In this document: positions 16,632-25,548 of the stretch, piece by piece
How positions within the stretch are numbered: position 1 is the stretch's first letter
Layout of the letters: every line of letters starts with the position of its first letter
NCBI RefSeq assembly: GCF_021021415.1
Contig: NZ_JAINWJ010000026.1
Coordinates: 1-61,005 of the forward strand
Length of the DNA: 61,005 nucleotides
Direction: 5' to 3'
Origin: Martelella mediterranea
Lineage (GTDB): Bacteria; Pseudomonadota; Alphaproteobacteria; Rhizobiales; Rhizobiaceae
Notes under the pieces: model-generated
What the model was told of the DNA's origin: nothing
Seen by the model: only the letters and a program-made list of their open reading frames with translations
Database searches by the model: none
Translations under genes and position numbers: made by a program

Positions 16632-16788
16632 CGTATCAGGCCGACAACCCCAATCGATTTCCAGCAAGCACGATGCAGCGCGGCCGGACCACGTCAACCA
16701 CGTCCCAACTTTCGCCGTACGAGTGCTGGTTTAAAGAAGTACCGCACCGGCATCTCGCCCAGCCGTAAGCATCCGGCGCAGGCCGTGG

Positions 16789-17582
16789 TCATGCGGCGCG
16801 TCGGCGTTTAGATGGCTGCCAATTCCAGGGCAGACGATCCGGCACCCTTGAAGCCGTTGTGTTGGGAAGAAGGGCGAGGACGTCATCAAGCCAGGCTTGG
16901 GGATCTGTGTCGTTCAACATTGCCGTGACGATCAGGGAGTACATGAAGGCTGCTCTGTCACGGTCCCGCTCCGAGCCGGCGAAGAGCCATGATGTCCTCC
17001 CCAGAGCGATACCGCGAAGCGCGCGTTCGGCCGCGTTGTTCGTAGGGCGGATCCGCCCATCTTCGAGGAAGAGCGTGAAGGCATCCCAACGGTCGTGCTT
17101 GAACATGTAGGCGATCGCCTTGGCGACGGGGTTGTGCTTCGACATGGTCCTTGCTCGGCCCGCGTCCAGTTGTGGAGGTCCTCGACCAGAGGGCGGACCA
17201 GCGGTTTGTCGGGCGTCGAGCCGGCTGGCGACGTCCAGGCCGTTGATCTGACGCTCGACGTCAAAGATGGTGTCGATCTTCTTCACGACGCGATCCGATC
17301 CATAGCGGGAGCAGGTGGTGGGCGTTTCGATGACCACACGCTCCGTGGCAGGTGGCCCGGGAATGGCTTGCACGCCGGACGGCGACGCTCAAGACTGGCA
17401 ACGGCCGTGGTCTTCGCCATGTTCAGGGCTTCGATCTCGTCTTCGATCGCAGCGGCTTCGAGTTCTTCGAGTTGCATCTCCATCTGGTCGATCAGCCGGG
17501 CGCTGCGCTCCGAGCTGTAGCCATAATGTTCCCATCGGAGTTTGGCGATCTCCAGCTTCAGTTGGGTCGCTCGTGCTTTCAA
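16789..17582 (-). pseudogene. IS66-family transposase (tnpC) remnant
   Basis: The minus strand starts with KLEIAKLRWEHYGYSSERSA and LIDQMEMQLEELE, the N-terminal coiled part of IS66 TnpC. It then shows LERRRPACKPFPGHLPR, a frame change, and ERVVIETPTTCSRYGSDRV. It jumps directly to FDVERQINGLDV and ends with FLEDGRIRPTNNAAERALRG and SLIVTAMLNDTDPQAWLDDV, the C-terminal DDE end. The catalytic middle of TnpC is deleted and at least one frameshift is present. No tnpA or tnpB and no clear terminal repeats are seen. Confidence 0.85.
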
Positions 17583-17805
17583 CGATTGCCTGGATCACAC
17601 GTCGCGCGATTGTCTTGGGGGCCGCGATGACGGCGCCGTCCATACCGCGCGCGACAAGCCTGCCCGCATCGTCATAAGCGCGTTCTGCGAAAAGCAGGCA
17701 GGCAACGCGCATTCCGGCATCGCGCGCAACCTGCTCGGTTTCGGTGTTCGGCAGTCGCCACAATCATGTCAGGCTCGAATCAGCGAAGCTGCCAGTTCGA
17801 AGCGC
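17571..17805 (-). pseudogene. Fragment of a second pxpA (LamB/YcsF)
   Basis: The frame PNTETEQVARDAGMRVACLL, then FAERAYDDAGRLVARGMDGA and IARRVIQAIVES, matches residues of the intact pxpA at 0.2-1.0 kb almost position for position. Upstream ELAASLIRA and PDMIVAT are in disrupted frames. It covers only about 75 residues. One edge, near position 17572, joins the IS66 remnant directly (GTTGAAAGCAC then transposase sequence). It is a paralogous scrap left after insertion and deletion, not a functional gene. Confidence 0.85.
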
Positions 17806-17968
17806 CTGCCTTTGGACCGTCGCCCGGATATCGGGGTTCGATGCCGATCGGCACGATAACTCTTTGAAATATTCAAAGCGTGCGGGGTCCCGATGCCGCG
17901 CCGAATGACACATCGGGCGAAAAAGTGGTCGCCGGTTTTCCGATAACCCGATGCGTCAAAACGATGCT

Positions 17969-19108
17969 CTAGCTGGAAAAATGGTAGAGCGGCTTTCTGT
18001 CGACGGTGCTTCCGGGAACGAGTTTGTGGGCTTGAAGCGCATCTTTTTCGAACCGGACGCCGTGGCCCGGCGCATCGGAGAGCTGGTGTTTTCCCCCGCT
18101 GATCGGTAGCGGTGCGGATGTCGCGCCGAAATCGAACAGGTTGAGGCCGAAGATATTCTCCACATGCATGGCGTTCGGGAGCGCAGCCGCGAGATGGACC
18201 GAAAGCTCCGCGGCTCCGTGTGGGGAGACCGGGATGCCCGCTGCCGCGCCGAGCGCCGCGATCTTCACGAATTCGGTAATGCCGCCGACCTTCCAGACAT
18301 CGGGCTGCAGGAAATCCAGCGCGCCGGCGCGTATATAGTTCCAGAATTCGAAACGGTTGCAAAGCTGCTCGCCCGCCGCGATCGGCATGCCGGTGGCTGC
18401 CCGCAAGACGGCATGGCCATCGATCGTATCGGAAAGCAGCGGCTCTTCCAGAAACAGCGGCGCGGCCTCGAGCAGCAGGCGGGAACGCTGGATGGCTTCG
18501 CCGAGCGACCATTTCTGATTGGCGTCGAGCATGAGCTGGCAGTCCGGCCCGATCAGTTTGCGGACCGCCATGACCCGCTCGCGGTCTTCATCCAATCCGG
18601 GCCTGCCGACCTTGAGCTTGAAGGCCCTGTAGCCCTCTTCGAGTTGCCCGCGCGTTTGCGCCAGAAGGTCGTCCTTCGAAAGATGAAGATTGATGGCGCT
18701 GGCATAGACTTCGACCGTGCTTCGGGCGCCGCCCAGCAACCGGTGGAGCGGCTCGCCGGCGGCCTTCGCCTTCAGATCCCACATGGCAATGTCGATCGCC
18801 GAAAGCGCCAGCGTGGTGATGCCGCCCGGCCCGGCGGCATGGCATTCCATCCATAGCCGCTGCCAGACCTGCTCGGTGTTGCGCGGATCCATGCCGATCA
18901 GCATCGGAGCGAGATAGCCGGTGATCAACGCTTCAGCGGAGGCGGCGCCCACGCCCGCCGTCGTGCACCAGCCGGTTCCGCTCTGCCCATCCGACGTGTT
19001 TACCTCGACCAGCACCAGTTCGCGATGGGTCATGGTCACGCGGCTGGAGGTGAAGGGTTGCTTCAAAGGCAATCGGTAGCCGCTGCAGCGGACTTCGGTA
19101 ATTTTCAT
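17969..19108 (-). CDS. Enolase-superfamily dehydratase (mandelate racemase/muconate lactonizing type)
   Basis: 379 aa. The N-terminal capping domain is followed by a (beta/alpha)7 barrel with the K-x-K base in FKLKVGR (about 165), metal ligands in LDANQKW, LEEPLL and AAGEQL, and a catalytic histidine in SPHGAAE near 300. The histidine and K-x-K pair point to the acid-sugar dehydratase/racemase group, for example tartrate, galactarate or similar. It diverges from tctB; the neighbouring hydro-lyase and Ldh enzyme fit catabolism of a hydroxylated dicarboxylate. The exact substrate is unknown. Confidence 0.82.
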   Translation of the reverse strand: MKITEVRCSGYRLPLKQPFTSSRVTMTHRELVLVEVNTSDGQSGTGWCTTAGVGAASAEALITGYLAPMLIGMDPRNTEQVWQRLWMECHAAGPGGITTLALSAIDIAMWDLKAKAAGEPLHRLLGGARSTVEVYASAINLHLSKDDLLAQTRGQLEEGYRAFKLKVGRPGLDEDRERVMAVRKLIGPDCQLMLDANQKWSLGEAIQRSRLLLEAAPLFLEEPLLSDTIDGHAVLRAATGMPIAAGEQLCNRFEFWNYIRAGALDFLQPDVWKVGGITEFVKIAALGAAAGIPVSPHGAAELSVHLAAALPNAMHVENIFGLNLFDFGATSAPLPISGGKHQLSDAPGHGVRFEKDALQAHKLVPGSTVDRKPLYHFSS

Positions 19109-19328
19109 GTCGGTTATCGCCTCCCTCGCTTACCCGGAAAGCCGTGCCGTTCTGGCAGCAGCCTTGCGCCGGCCCATCTTGCCGGAGCCGGGGGACGCGT
19201 ACCTTGTCGTTATCCCCGCCTTTCGCCTGCCGAAACGTCGGCGAGTGGCTGTATCGCTGAATCGGCACGCGGATATTGTGAACGCGCCGTCGCGGATTCC
19301 TTCAAAAAAGACGAGAAATGCTCGAAAC

Positions 19329-19793
19329 ATGCAGAAATCAAAACTCAACGCCGATCTGATTTCCGGATTGCTGTTCATAGCGTTCGGTCTCTGGTTCTGC
19401 GGCTCTTCGGTCTATGGACTCAAAATCGGTAACGCGTTCCGCATGGGACCGGGCTTCTTTCCGGCCGTGCTTGGCGGTCTTCTCGCGCTGCTCGGCCTCG
19501 TCATCGTCGTCAGCGGCCTGCGTTCGGATGAAGCGCCGTTGACGCTGCCGAACGTGCCCTGGCGGGCTGTCGTGCTCCTGCCGGTGGCGCTCATCCTGTT
19601 CGGCGCGGCCATGAAACCGCTCGGCCTTGCCATTGCCCTTCTCCTGCTGTGCTTCTGTTCGGCCATGGCGATCAAGGAGATGACGGTGCTGAAATCGGCG
19701 GCGTTGTCGGTCGCTGTTACGCTGCTCTGCATCGGCATCTTCTCCGTCGCGCTCGGGCTCAACCTGCCTCTTCTGGGCAATTGGCTGCGATAG
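19329..19793 (+). CDS. Tripartite tricarboxylate transporter small membrane subunit (TctB), system 1
   Basis: 154 aa with four hydrophobic segments. The DLISGLLFIAFGLWFCGSS start and GNAFRMGPGFFPAVLGGLLA segment are typical of TctB. I start at the ATG at 19329; the frame is open further upstream over the divergent promoter region, but that part is arginine-rich and family-unlike. The stop is 12 bp before tctA, and the pair forms the membrane part of a binding-protein-dependent carboxylate importer. Confidence 0.85.
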   Translation: MQKSKLNADLISGLLFIAFGLWFCGSSVYGLKIGNAFRMGPGFFPAVLGGLLALLGLVIVVSGLRSDEAPLTLPNVPWRAVVLLPVALILFGAAMKPLGLAIALLLLCFCSAMAIKEMTVLKSAALSVAVTLLCIGIFSVALGLNLPLLGNWLR

Positions 19794-19805
19794 GAGGCGG
19801 ATCCC

Positions 19806-21314
19806 ATGGATTTCATCAACAATCTCGCACTGGGTTTTTCGGTCGCCTTCGCCGTCAAGAACCTGTTTTTCTGCTTTGTGGGCGTGTTGGGCGGTACGCT
19901 GGTCGGCGTGCTGCCGGGCGTCGGACCATTGGCGACGATCGCCATCCTGTTGCCCGTCACTTTTTCCATGGGGCCGGATTCGGCGCTGATCATGCTTGCC
20001 GGCATCTATTACGGCGCCCAGTATGGCGGCTCGACCACCGCGATCCTGCTCAATCTTCCCGGTGAGGCGTCATCAGCCGTCACGACGCTCGACGGCTACC
20101 AGATGGCCCGTAACGGCAGAGCGGGGCCGGCGCTTGCGACCGCGGCGCTGTCTTCCCTGTTTGCCGGAACCATTGCCACGCTGGTCATCGCTTTGTTCGC
20201 GGCCCCGCTTACCCATGTGGCGATGGCCTTCCGCCCGCCCTCCTACTTCTCGATGATGGTGCTCGGCCTGATCGCGTCCGTCGTGCTTGCCCATGGCTCG
20301 GTGCTGAAGGCGATCGCCATGGTGCTGCTCGGGCTGTTGCTCGGCATTATCGGCACGGATATCTACACCGGCACAACCCGCCTCAACATGGGCATGCTCG
20401 AACTTGCCGATGGCGTCGACATCGTTGCGCTGGCCATAGGGTTGTTCGGCATCGCCGAGATCCTGCGCAATCTGGAGACGAACGAGGTCCGCGATGTCCT
20501 GAACGAGAAGGTCAGAGGGCTGTGGCTGTCGCTGGCCGATCTCAAGCGCATCTTCATGCCCTCGGTGCGCGGAACCGCGATTGGCTCGGCACTCGGCATT
20601 CTGCCGGGCGGAGGGGCGATGCTCTCCTCGTTCGCGGCCTATATCGTGGAAAAGAAGGTCTCGAAGAACCGGGCGGAATTCGGCCAGGGCGCGATCGAGG
20701 GCGTCGCCGCACCGGAAGCGGCCAACAATGCCGGATCGCAGACCGCCTTCATTCCGATGCTGACGCTCGGCCTGCCTTCGAATGCGGTCATGGCGCTGAT
20801 GATCGGGGCGATGATCATCCAGGGCATCCAGCCGGGACCCGACATCATCGTCAAGCAGCCTGGCATGTTCTGGGGCCTGATCGTGTCGATGTGGATCGGC
20901 AACTTCATGCTGGTGCTCCTGAACCTGCCGCTGATCGGCCTGTGGGTGAAGTTTCTGTCGGTGCCCTATTCGGTATTGGTTGTGGCGGTGATGGCGTTCA
21001 GCGCTGTCGGCATCTACTCGGCCTCCGGCACGCTTTTCTCGATGTACGAACTCGGCTTCTTCGCCTTGCTCGGATACCTGCTGATGCGGCTTGGCTGCGA
21101 GCCGGCGCCGCTGACGCTCGGCTTCATTCTCGGCCCGATGATGGAGGAGCAATTGCGGCGCAGCATGTTGATGTCGCGCGGCGATCCGACCGTCTTCCTG
21201 ACAGAGCCGATCAGCCTGGCATTTCTCGTTGCCGCCGCCATCGTGCTCGCCCTGCTGGCGCTGCCGTCGATCGCCCGCAAGCGCGAAGAAGCCTTCCTTG
21301 AAAGCGAGGGCTAG
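19806..21314 (+). CDS. Tripartite tricarboxylate transporter large permease (TctA), system 1
   Basis: 502 aa, about twelve membrane segments, usual TctA length. Signatures are GTLVGVLPGVGPLATIAILL (about 33-52), YYGAQYGGSTTAILLNLPGE (60s-80s), GILPGGGAMLSSF and EAANNAGSQTAFIPMLTLG. It is the transport channel for the TctC-bound solute. It is followed after 3 bp by a CoA-transferase gene, which places acid activation in the same operon. Confidence 0.93.
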   Translation: MDFINNLALGFSVAFAVKNLFFCFVGVLGGTLVGVLPGVGPLATIAILLPVTFSMGPDSALIMLAGIYYGAQYGGSTTAILLNLPGEASSAVTTLDGYQMARNGRAGPALATAALSSLFAGTIATLVIALFAAPLTHVAMAFRPPSYFSMMVLGLIASVVLAHGSVLKAIAMVLLGLLLGIIGTDIYTGTTRLNMGMLELADGVDIVALAIGLFGIAEILRNLETNEVRDVLNEKVRGLWLSLADLKRIFMPSVRGTAIGSALGILPGGGAMLSSFAAYIVEKKVSKNRAEFGQGAIEGVAAPEAANNAGSQTAFIPMLTLGLPSNAVMALMIGAMIIQGIQPGPDIIVKQPGMFWGLIVSMWIGNFMLVLLNLPLIGLWVKFLSVPYSVLVVAVMAFSAVGIYSASGTLFSMYELGFFALLGYLLMRLGCEPAPLTLGFILGPMMEEQLRRSMLMSRGDPTVFLTEPISLAFLVAAAIVLALLALPSIARKREEAFLESEG

Positions 21315-21317
21315 ACC

Positions 21318-22520
21318 ATGGTCCCCATCAATGACATCCGCCCCTTCGAGGGCATCAGGGTACTCGACATCACCCATGTTCTGGCGGCGCCCTTCGCGAC
21401 CTATCAGCTCGCGGTTTTCGGGGCCGACGTCATCAAGATCGAAAACCCGCACGAACCGGAACAGACCCGTATCGATGGCAGCGATCCGCAGCTTTCGGCC
21501 GACAATATCGGCACCCACTTCATCATCCAGAATGGCGGCAAGCGATCGCTCACACTGGACCTTAAAACCGAGCAAGGGCGTGAGATCCTGCGCAAGCTGG
21601 TGCCCGGCGCGGATATTCTGGTCGAAAACTTCCGGCCGGGAGCACTGAAGGCGCTGGGGCTCGGCTATGAGGATCTCAGAAAACTCAACCCTCGCCTGAT
21701 CTACGCCTCGATGTCCGCCTTCGGGCAGGACGGGCCGCGCGGCGGGCAGACCGGATACGATCAGGTCATCCAGGCGGTGTCGGGCCTGATGATGGTCAAC
21801 GGAACAGACGATATGGTGCCGATGAAGGTCGGCACGCCCGCCGTTGACTATTCCACAGGCGCGATGGGCGCGTTCGCGCTCGCCGCAGCCCTTTTCCAAA
21901 GAGAAAGGACCGGGATCGGGCAATATATCGATCTTTCCATGCTCGATACCGCCTTGATGCTGATGGGCGCCCATCTGACCAATTACAGCCGTTCGGGCAA
22001 GGAACCAAAGGCGGGCGGCAACCGGCACGAGTTTTCGACATGCGGGCTCTACGACACGGCTGACGGCAAGCTTCAGATCGCCGCCATCAATCTGCGCCAG
22101 CAGGCGCGGCTCTGGAAGGCGCTGGGGCATCCCGAACTGGTCAAAGCCAATAATGGTGAACGCCGCAAGGACGCGGATGCCGAGCGCGCAATCCTGTTGC
22201 CCATCCTGCTCACCAAAACGGCGGCCGAGTGGGAGGACTGGTTTCAGGACCATCATATCCCCGCCGCCCGGATATGGACGTTGCCGGAAACGCTGGCCCA
22301 CGGCCAGCTCGAAAGCCGCGACATTCTGCACCATTACGAAGATGAGCCCGGTATTCCCGGAAAGATCACGGCTCCCAAGGCCGCGTTCAAACTGGATCAC
22401 GGCGGCGCGCGGATCGATCGCCCGCCACCGCGTCTGGGCGAGCACAACGAGGAATTGCTCGCCGAGCTCGGCTATAGCGCCGAAGAAATCGCCAACCTGC
22501 GAGCAACAGGCGCGATCTGA
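21318..22520 (+). CDS. CaiB/BaiF family CoA-transferase (class III)
   Basis: 400 aa. Family motifs: VLDITHVLAAPFATYQLAVFG at the N-terminus (shortened here to LDITHVLAAPFATYQL as core), GADVIKIENPHEPEQTR, NGGKRSLTLDLKTEQGREIL, ADILVENFRPGALKALGLGY and the catalytic-aspartate region VGTPAVDYSTGAMGA near 175. It moves CoA between carboxylic acids, commonly from succinyl-CoA or formyl-CoA. Lying between tctA and tctC, it may activate the imported acid. The acceptor is not deducible. Confidence 0.88.
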   Translation: MVPINDIRPFEGIRVLDITHVLAAPFATYQLAVFGADVIKIENPHEPEQTRIDGSDPQLSADNIGTHFIIQNGGKRSLTLDLKTEQGREILRKLVPGADILVENFRPGALKALGLGYEDLRKLNPRLIYASMSAFGQDGPRGGQTGYDQVIQAVSGLMMVNGTDDMVPMKVGTPAVDYSTGAMGAFALAAALFQRERTGIGQYIDLSMLDTALMLMGAHLTNYSRSGKEPKAGGNRHEFSTCGLYDTADGKLQIAAINLRQQARLWKALGHPELVKANNGERRKDADAERAILLPILLTKTAAEWEDWFQDHHIPAARIWTLPETLAHGQLESRDILHHYEDEPGIPGKITAPKAAFKLDHGGARIDRPPPRLGEHNEELLAELGYSAEEIANLRATGAI

Positions 22521-22544
22521 ACCCAAAATGAGGAGGAGGACCCC

Positions 22545-23516
22545 ATGAAACCCTTGACACTATTGACGTCCGTTTCCCTGGCGCTTGCGGCATTGACAGG
22601 CGCCGCCATTGCACAGGAGAGCGACTATCCAAACGATCTTGTCCGCGTTGTCGTCGGTTCATCGCCGGGCGGCACGGCCGATACCGTTTCCCGGATCGTT
22701 GCCGACGCCCTGAGCGACAAGTTCGGCGAAACCTTCGTCGTCGAGAACCTGCCGGGGGCCGGCGGCGCGCTTGCGGCATCCGAGGTCAGGAGCGCGGAGC
22801 CGGATGGCTACACCATCCAGTTCATCTTCTCGTCGTTCTCGATCCTGCCCTCGCTGAACCCGGATGTGAACTACGACCCGGTCAAGGATTTCGAAGCCAT
22901 TACCATGGTCTCCTATGCGCCGAACCTTCTGCTCGTGAACCCGTCCTTCGGCGTGAAAACCTTTCCGGAATGGGTCGACAAGATCAAGGCCAATCCCGGC
23001 AAGTATGACTATGGCAGCGGCGGGATCGGCTACAGCCAGCATCTGTCGATGGAAATGCTGTTGCAGGATATCGGCGGCGATGTCGTGCATATCCCCTATG
23101 CCGGCAGCGGCAACCTGCTCGGCGCCCTGATCTCGGGCGAGATTCCATTCGCCTTCGACACGCTGACGACGGCCGTGCCGCACATCGAATCCGGTGCGCT
23201 CATTCCCCTGGCGATCACCAGCTCCGAGCGGTCCGAGATATTGCCGGAGGTGCCCGCGGTCGGCGAGTTCGTTGAAGGCTACGAACTGACCGCCTGGAAC
23301 GGCTTTGTCGCGCCGGCGGGCACACCCAGGGAAATCGTCGACCAATTGAACGCCGCGATCGTGGAATATCTCGAGACCGACGCGGCCAAGGCGTTCTTCG
23401 GCAAGCTCGGAACCGCGATCGCCGCGAGCACGCCCGAAGAATTCGAACAGGTGATTGCCGGCGACTACGAAAAATTCGCAGTGGTGATCAAGGAAGCGGG
23501 CATCACCGCGCAATAA
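22545..23516 (+). CDS. Tripartite tricarboxylate transporter substrate-binding protein (TctC/Bug family), system 1
   Basis: 323 aa periplasmic receptor with signal peptide to about residue 23 (SLALAALTGAAIAQ). Bug-family features: VRVVVGSSPGGTADTVSRIV near the mature start, VENLPGAGGALAASEV, KYDYGSGGIGYSQHLSMEML and HIPYAGSGNLLGALISGEI. AGGAGGAGG lies just upstream of the ATG. It comes after the CoA-transferase, and two hairpins separate it from the Ldh gene. Confidence 0.9.
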   Translation: MKPLTLLTSVSLALAALTGAAIAQESDYPNDLVRVVVGSSPGGTADTVSRIVADALSDKFGETFVVENLPGAGGALAASEVRSAEPDGYTIQFIFSSFSILPSLNPDVNYDPVKDFEAITMVSYAPNLLLVNPSFGVKTFPEWVDKIKANPGKYDYGSGGIGYSQHLSMEMLLQDIGGDVVHIPYAGSGNLLGALISGEIPFAFDTLTTAVPHIESGALIPLAITSSERSEILPEVPAVGEFVEGYELTAWNGFVAPAGTPREIVDQLNAAIVEYLETDAAKAFFGKLGTAIAASTPEEFEQVIAGDYEKFAVVIKEAGITAQ

Positions 23517-23525
23517 GCCAGACAA

Positions 23526-23587
23526 GTCGGGCAAGGACAGAGTTCGTGCCCGGCTTCCCGACGCATGCCTGCTTGCAGGCGAATGCG
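23526..23587 (+). terminator. Two hairpins after tctC1, the second with a T-run
   Basis: A first stem pairs GTCGGGCA (23526-23533) with TGCCCGGC (23547-23554), with one G-T pair. A second pairs CGCATGCCTGC with GCAGGC-(GA)-ATGCG at 23562-23587 and is followed by TTTT. This may be a terminator or attenuator that lowers expression of the enzyme genes downstream of the receptor gene. Confidence 0.5.
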
Positions 23588-23613
23588 TTTTGCCATGCTG
23601 CGGAGCTCTGCCA

Positions 23614-24672
23614 ATGTCAGACGAGGTAACTTTTTCAGCCGATCTCCTGCGTCGCTACGCGACTGATCTTTTCACGGCGGCGGGTCTTTCGGCGCAGGCG
23701 GCGGGGCGCGTTTCCGACGCCCTGATCGAGGCCGATCTTTCCGGGCGCGGTTCGCACGGGATGTTGCAGGCCGACAGGTATATCGAGCGGCTGATTGCCG
23801 GTGCGATGTCGATCGCCGACGTGCCACAGGTCGTCAGCCGAAGTCACGGCGCGATCGTGCTCGATGCCGATGGCATGGAAGGGCATCTGGTCGCCGAGGA
23901 TGCGATGAAATTGGCCATAGAAACGGCCCGTGAAACCGGCATTGCGGCCGTCGCGGTTCGCCGGGCGCAGCATATGGGCGTGGTCGGGCGTTATGTGCGC
24001 ATGGCCGCCGAGGCCGGCTGCGTGGGAATTGCCATGGGCAACACCAAGCCCGTAATGGCCGCCCCCGGCGGTGTGGAAAAACTCGTGGGCACCAATCCGC
24101 TTGCGATCGGCATACCGGCGACGCGTGAGGCGGTCGTGCTCGATATGGCAACCAGCGCGGGCACCTACGGCCGCATCCGGCAGGCAAACGCCCTTGGCCT
24201 GGATATTCCCGCCGGCTGGGCGCTGGATGCCGATGGCGTTGCGACCACGGACCCGGCGGAGGCGATGAAAGGATTGTTGCTGCCGGTCGGCGGCGCAAAG
24301 GGCTTTGCCCTGTCCTTCATGATCGACCTTCTCGCGGGGTTGTTGTCCGGCGGGGCCTGGGGAACAAAACTCGGCCTGATCGACGACAGCACCGTCGGAC
24401 CACAGATGTCGTCCTATCTTTTCATCGTGCTCGATATCGCGTCTTTCCGGCCACTTGAGGAATTCAAGGCGGAAGCGGACGAAGCGATCGCCGGGGTACG
24501 GCAATCGCAAAGGGCAGACGGCGTGGACCGGCTCTATACACCCGGTGAACGCAGCGCGGAACAGCTCGCGGCGAGCAAAGGTGAGATCAGGCTCGCCCCC
24601 GCCGTCGTAAAAGCGCTTGCCGAACGCGGCCGGCAACTCGGCATCACCGTGCCTGCAGAATTTCTGGAGTGA
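23614..24672 (+). CDS. Malate/L-lactate dehydrogenase family oxidoreductase (Ldh_2)
   Basis: 352 aa NAD(P)-dependent enzyme of the Ldh_2/DLG-DH fold, which acts on 2-hydroxyacids such as malate, lactate, 2,3-diketogulonate and ureidoglycolate. Catalytic histidine 48 is in RGSHGML. Other marks are DADGMEGHLVAEDAM, AVRRAQHMGVVGRYVRMAAE, TNPLAIGIPA and LDMATSAGTYGRIR. The ATG at 23614 gives the family N-terminus; the upstream in-frame ATG adds only a short cysteine-rich tail. The gene is followed after 6 bp by the hydro-lyase alpha gene. Confidence 0.87.
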   Translation: MSDEVTFSADLLRRYATDLFTAAGLSAQAAGRVSDALIEADLSGRGSHGMLQADRYIERLIAGAMSIADVPQVVSRSHGAIVLDADGMEGHLVAEDAMKLAIETARETGIAAVAVRRAQHMGVVGRYVRMAAEAGCVGIAMGNTKPVMAAPGGVEKLVGTNPLAIGIPATREAVVLDMATSAGTYGRIRQANALGLDIPAGWALDADGVATTDPAEAMKGLLLPVGGAKGFALSFMIDLLAGLLSGGAWGTKLGLIDDSTVGPQMSSYLFIVLDIASFRPLEEFKAEADEAIAGVRQSQRADGVDRLYTPGERSAEQLAASKGEIRLAPAVVKALAERGRQLGITVPAEFLE

Positions 24673-24678
24673 TGAGCC

Positions 24679-25548
24679 ATGACCATCGGCTACGACATCA
24701 TCAGGGAAACCGCTCGGACGCTGTATGATCGGGCGATCAAGCGCATTCCGGAAAATTCGAAGGCGGCGCTGGAGAACGCCCTCGAAACAGAAAGCTCGCC
24801 TTCTGCCCGCACGACGCTCGAATTCATGATCAAAAGCGCCCGCCGCGCCGAAGAGAAGTCGACCTATGTCTGTTCGGATGCGGGTTTTCCGGTCTATTTC
24901 GTCAAGATCGGCACGAACGCCCGGTTCGAGGGCGATATCAAGAGGGCGTTTGTCGATGCGTTCGACGAACTGGTGAGAACGATCGAGCCGCCGATCCTGA
25001 AATTCGTTACCAATCCGCTGACCGGCGAGCGCAGTTATCACGGCAAGGACATGCCGCATATCACCTGGGACTTCGTCTCGGACGACGATTGCATCGACAT
25101 CACCTGTTCGCCCAAGGCGCTTGGTTCCGGGCGCTGGGCCGCGCTGGAAATCTTCAGCTATCCCAGGCTTGAGGAGATCGAGCGCTATATTCTCGATGTT
25201 TCCATAAGGGCGGGATCGCAGCATTGCCCGCCGGTGGTCATCGGCGTGGGCATTGGCGGCTCCTTCGACCACGCGGCGAAAATGGCGAAACTGCAGACAT
25301 TGCGACCGTTCGGGACCACCAATCCTGAGCCAATCCTTGCCGCGATGGAGGAGCGGCTTACCCGCGCCGTCAACAAGACCGGATTCGGGCCGATGGGCAC
25401 CGGCGGCGACACAACCGCCCTCGGCGTTCACATCGATTACGCGTCCGGCCATGGCTTCACCCCCGTCGCGGTCTGTTTCAACTGCTGGATCAACAGGCGC
25501 ACCCGGGCGCGCATCGGCAATGACGGGGAGGTGCGCTATCTTGAGTGA
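24679..25548 (+). CDS. Class I hydro-lyase alpha subunit (L(+)-tartrate dehydratase / fumarase N-domain)
   Basis: 289 aa, the iron-sulfur domain of two-subunit fumarase/tartrate dehydratases. Candidate [4Fe-4S] ligands are Cys65, Cys183 and Cys266 or Cys269; the 65-to-183 distance is close to that in E. coli FumA. Other motifs are SPKALGSGRWAALEIF, PVVIGVGIGGSFDHAAKMAK and TGFGPMGTGGDTTALGVHID. Water addition or removal on a hydroxy-dicarboxylate is expected. It overlaps the beta gene by 8 bp. Tartrate, fumarate and mesaconate dehydratases cannot be separated by eye. Confidence 0.87.
   Translation: MTIGYDIIRETARTLYDRAIKRIPENSKAALENALETESSPSARTTLEFMIKSARRAEEKSTYVCSDAGFPVYFVKIGTNARFEGDIKRAFVDAFDELVRTIEPPILKFVTNPLTGERSYHGKDMPHITWDFVSDDDCIDITCSPKALGSGRWAALEIFSYPRLEEIERYILDVSIRAGSQHCPPVVIGVGIGGSFDHAAKMAKLQTLRPFGTTNPEPILAAMEERLTRAVNKTGFGPMGTGGDTTALGVHIDYASGHGFTPVAVCFNCWINRRTRARIGNDGEVRYLE

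Noticed and set aside
20073-22526. Long minus-strand open frame (over 800 codons) opposite tctA1 and the CoA-transferase
   Set aside because: It is antisense to two genes with clear family motifs, is dominated by Arg, His, Asp and Gln, and has no family motif; a high-G+C artefact.
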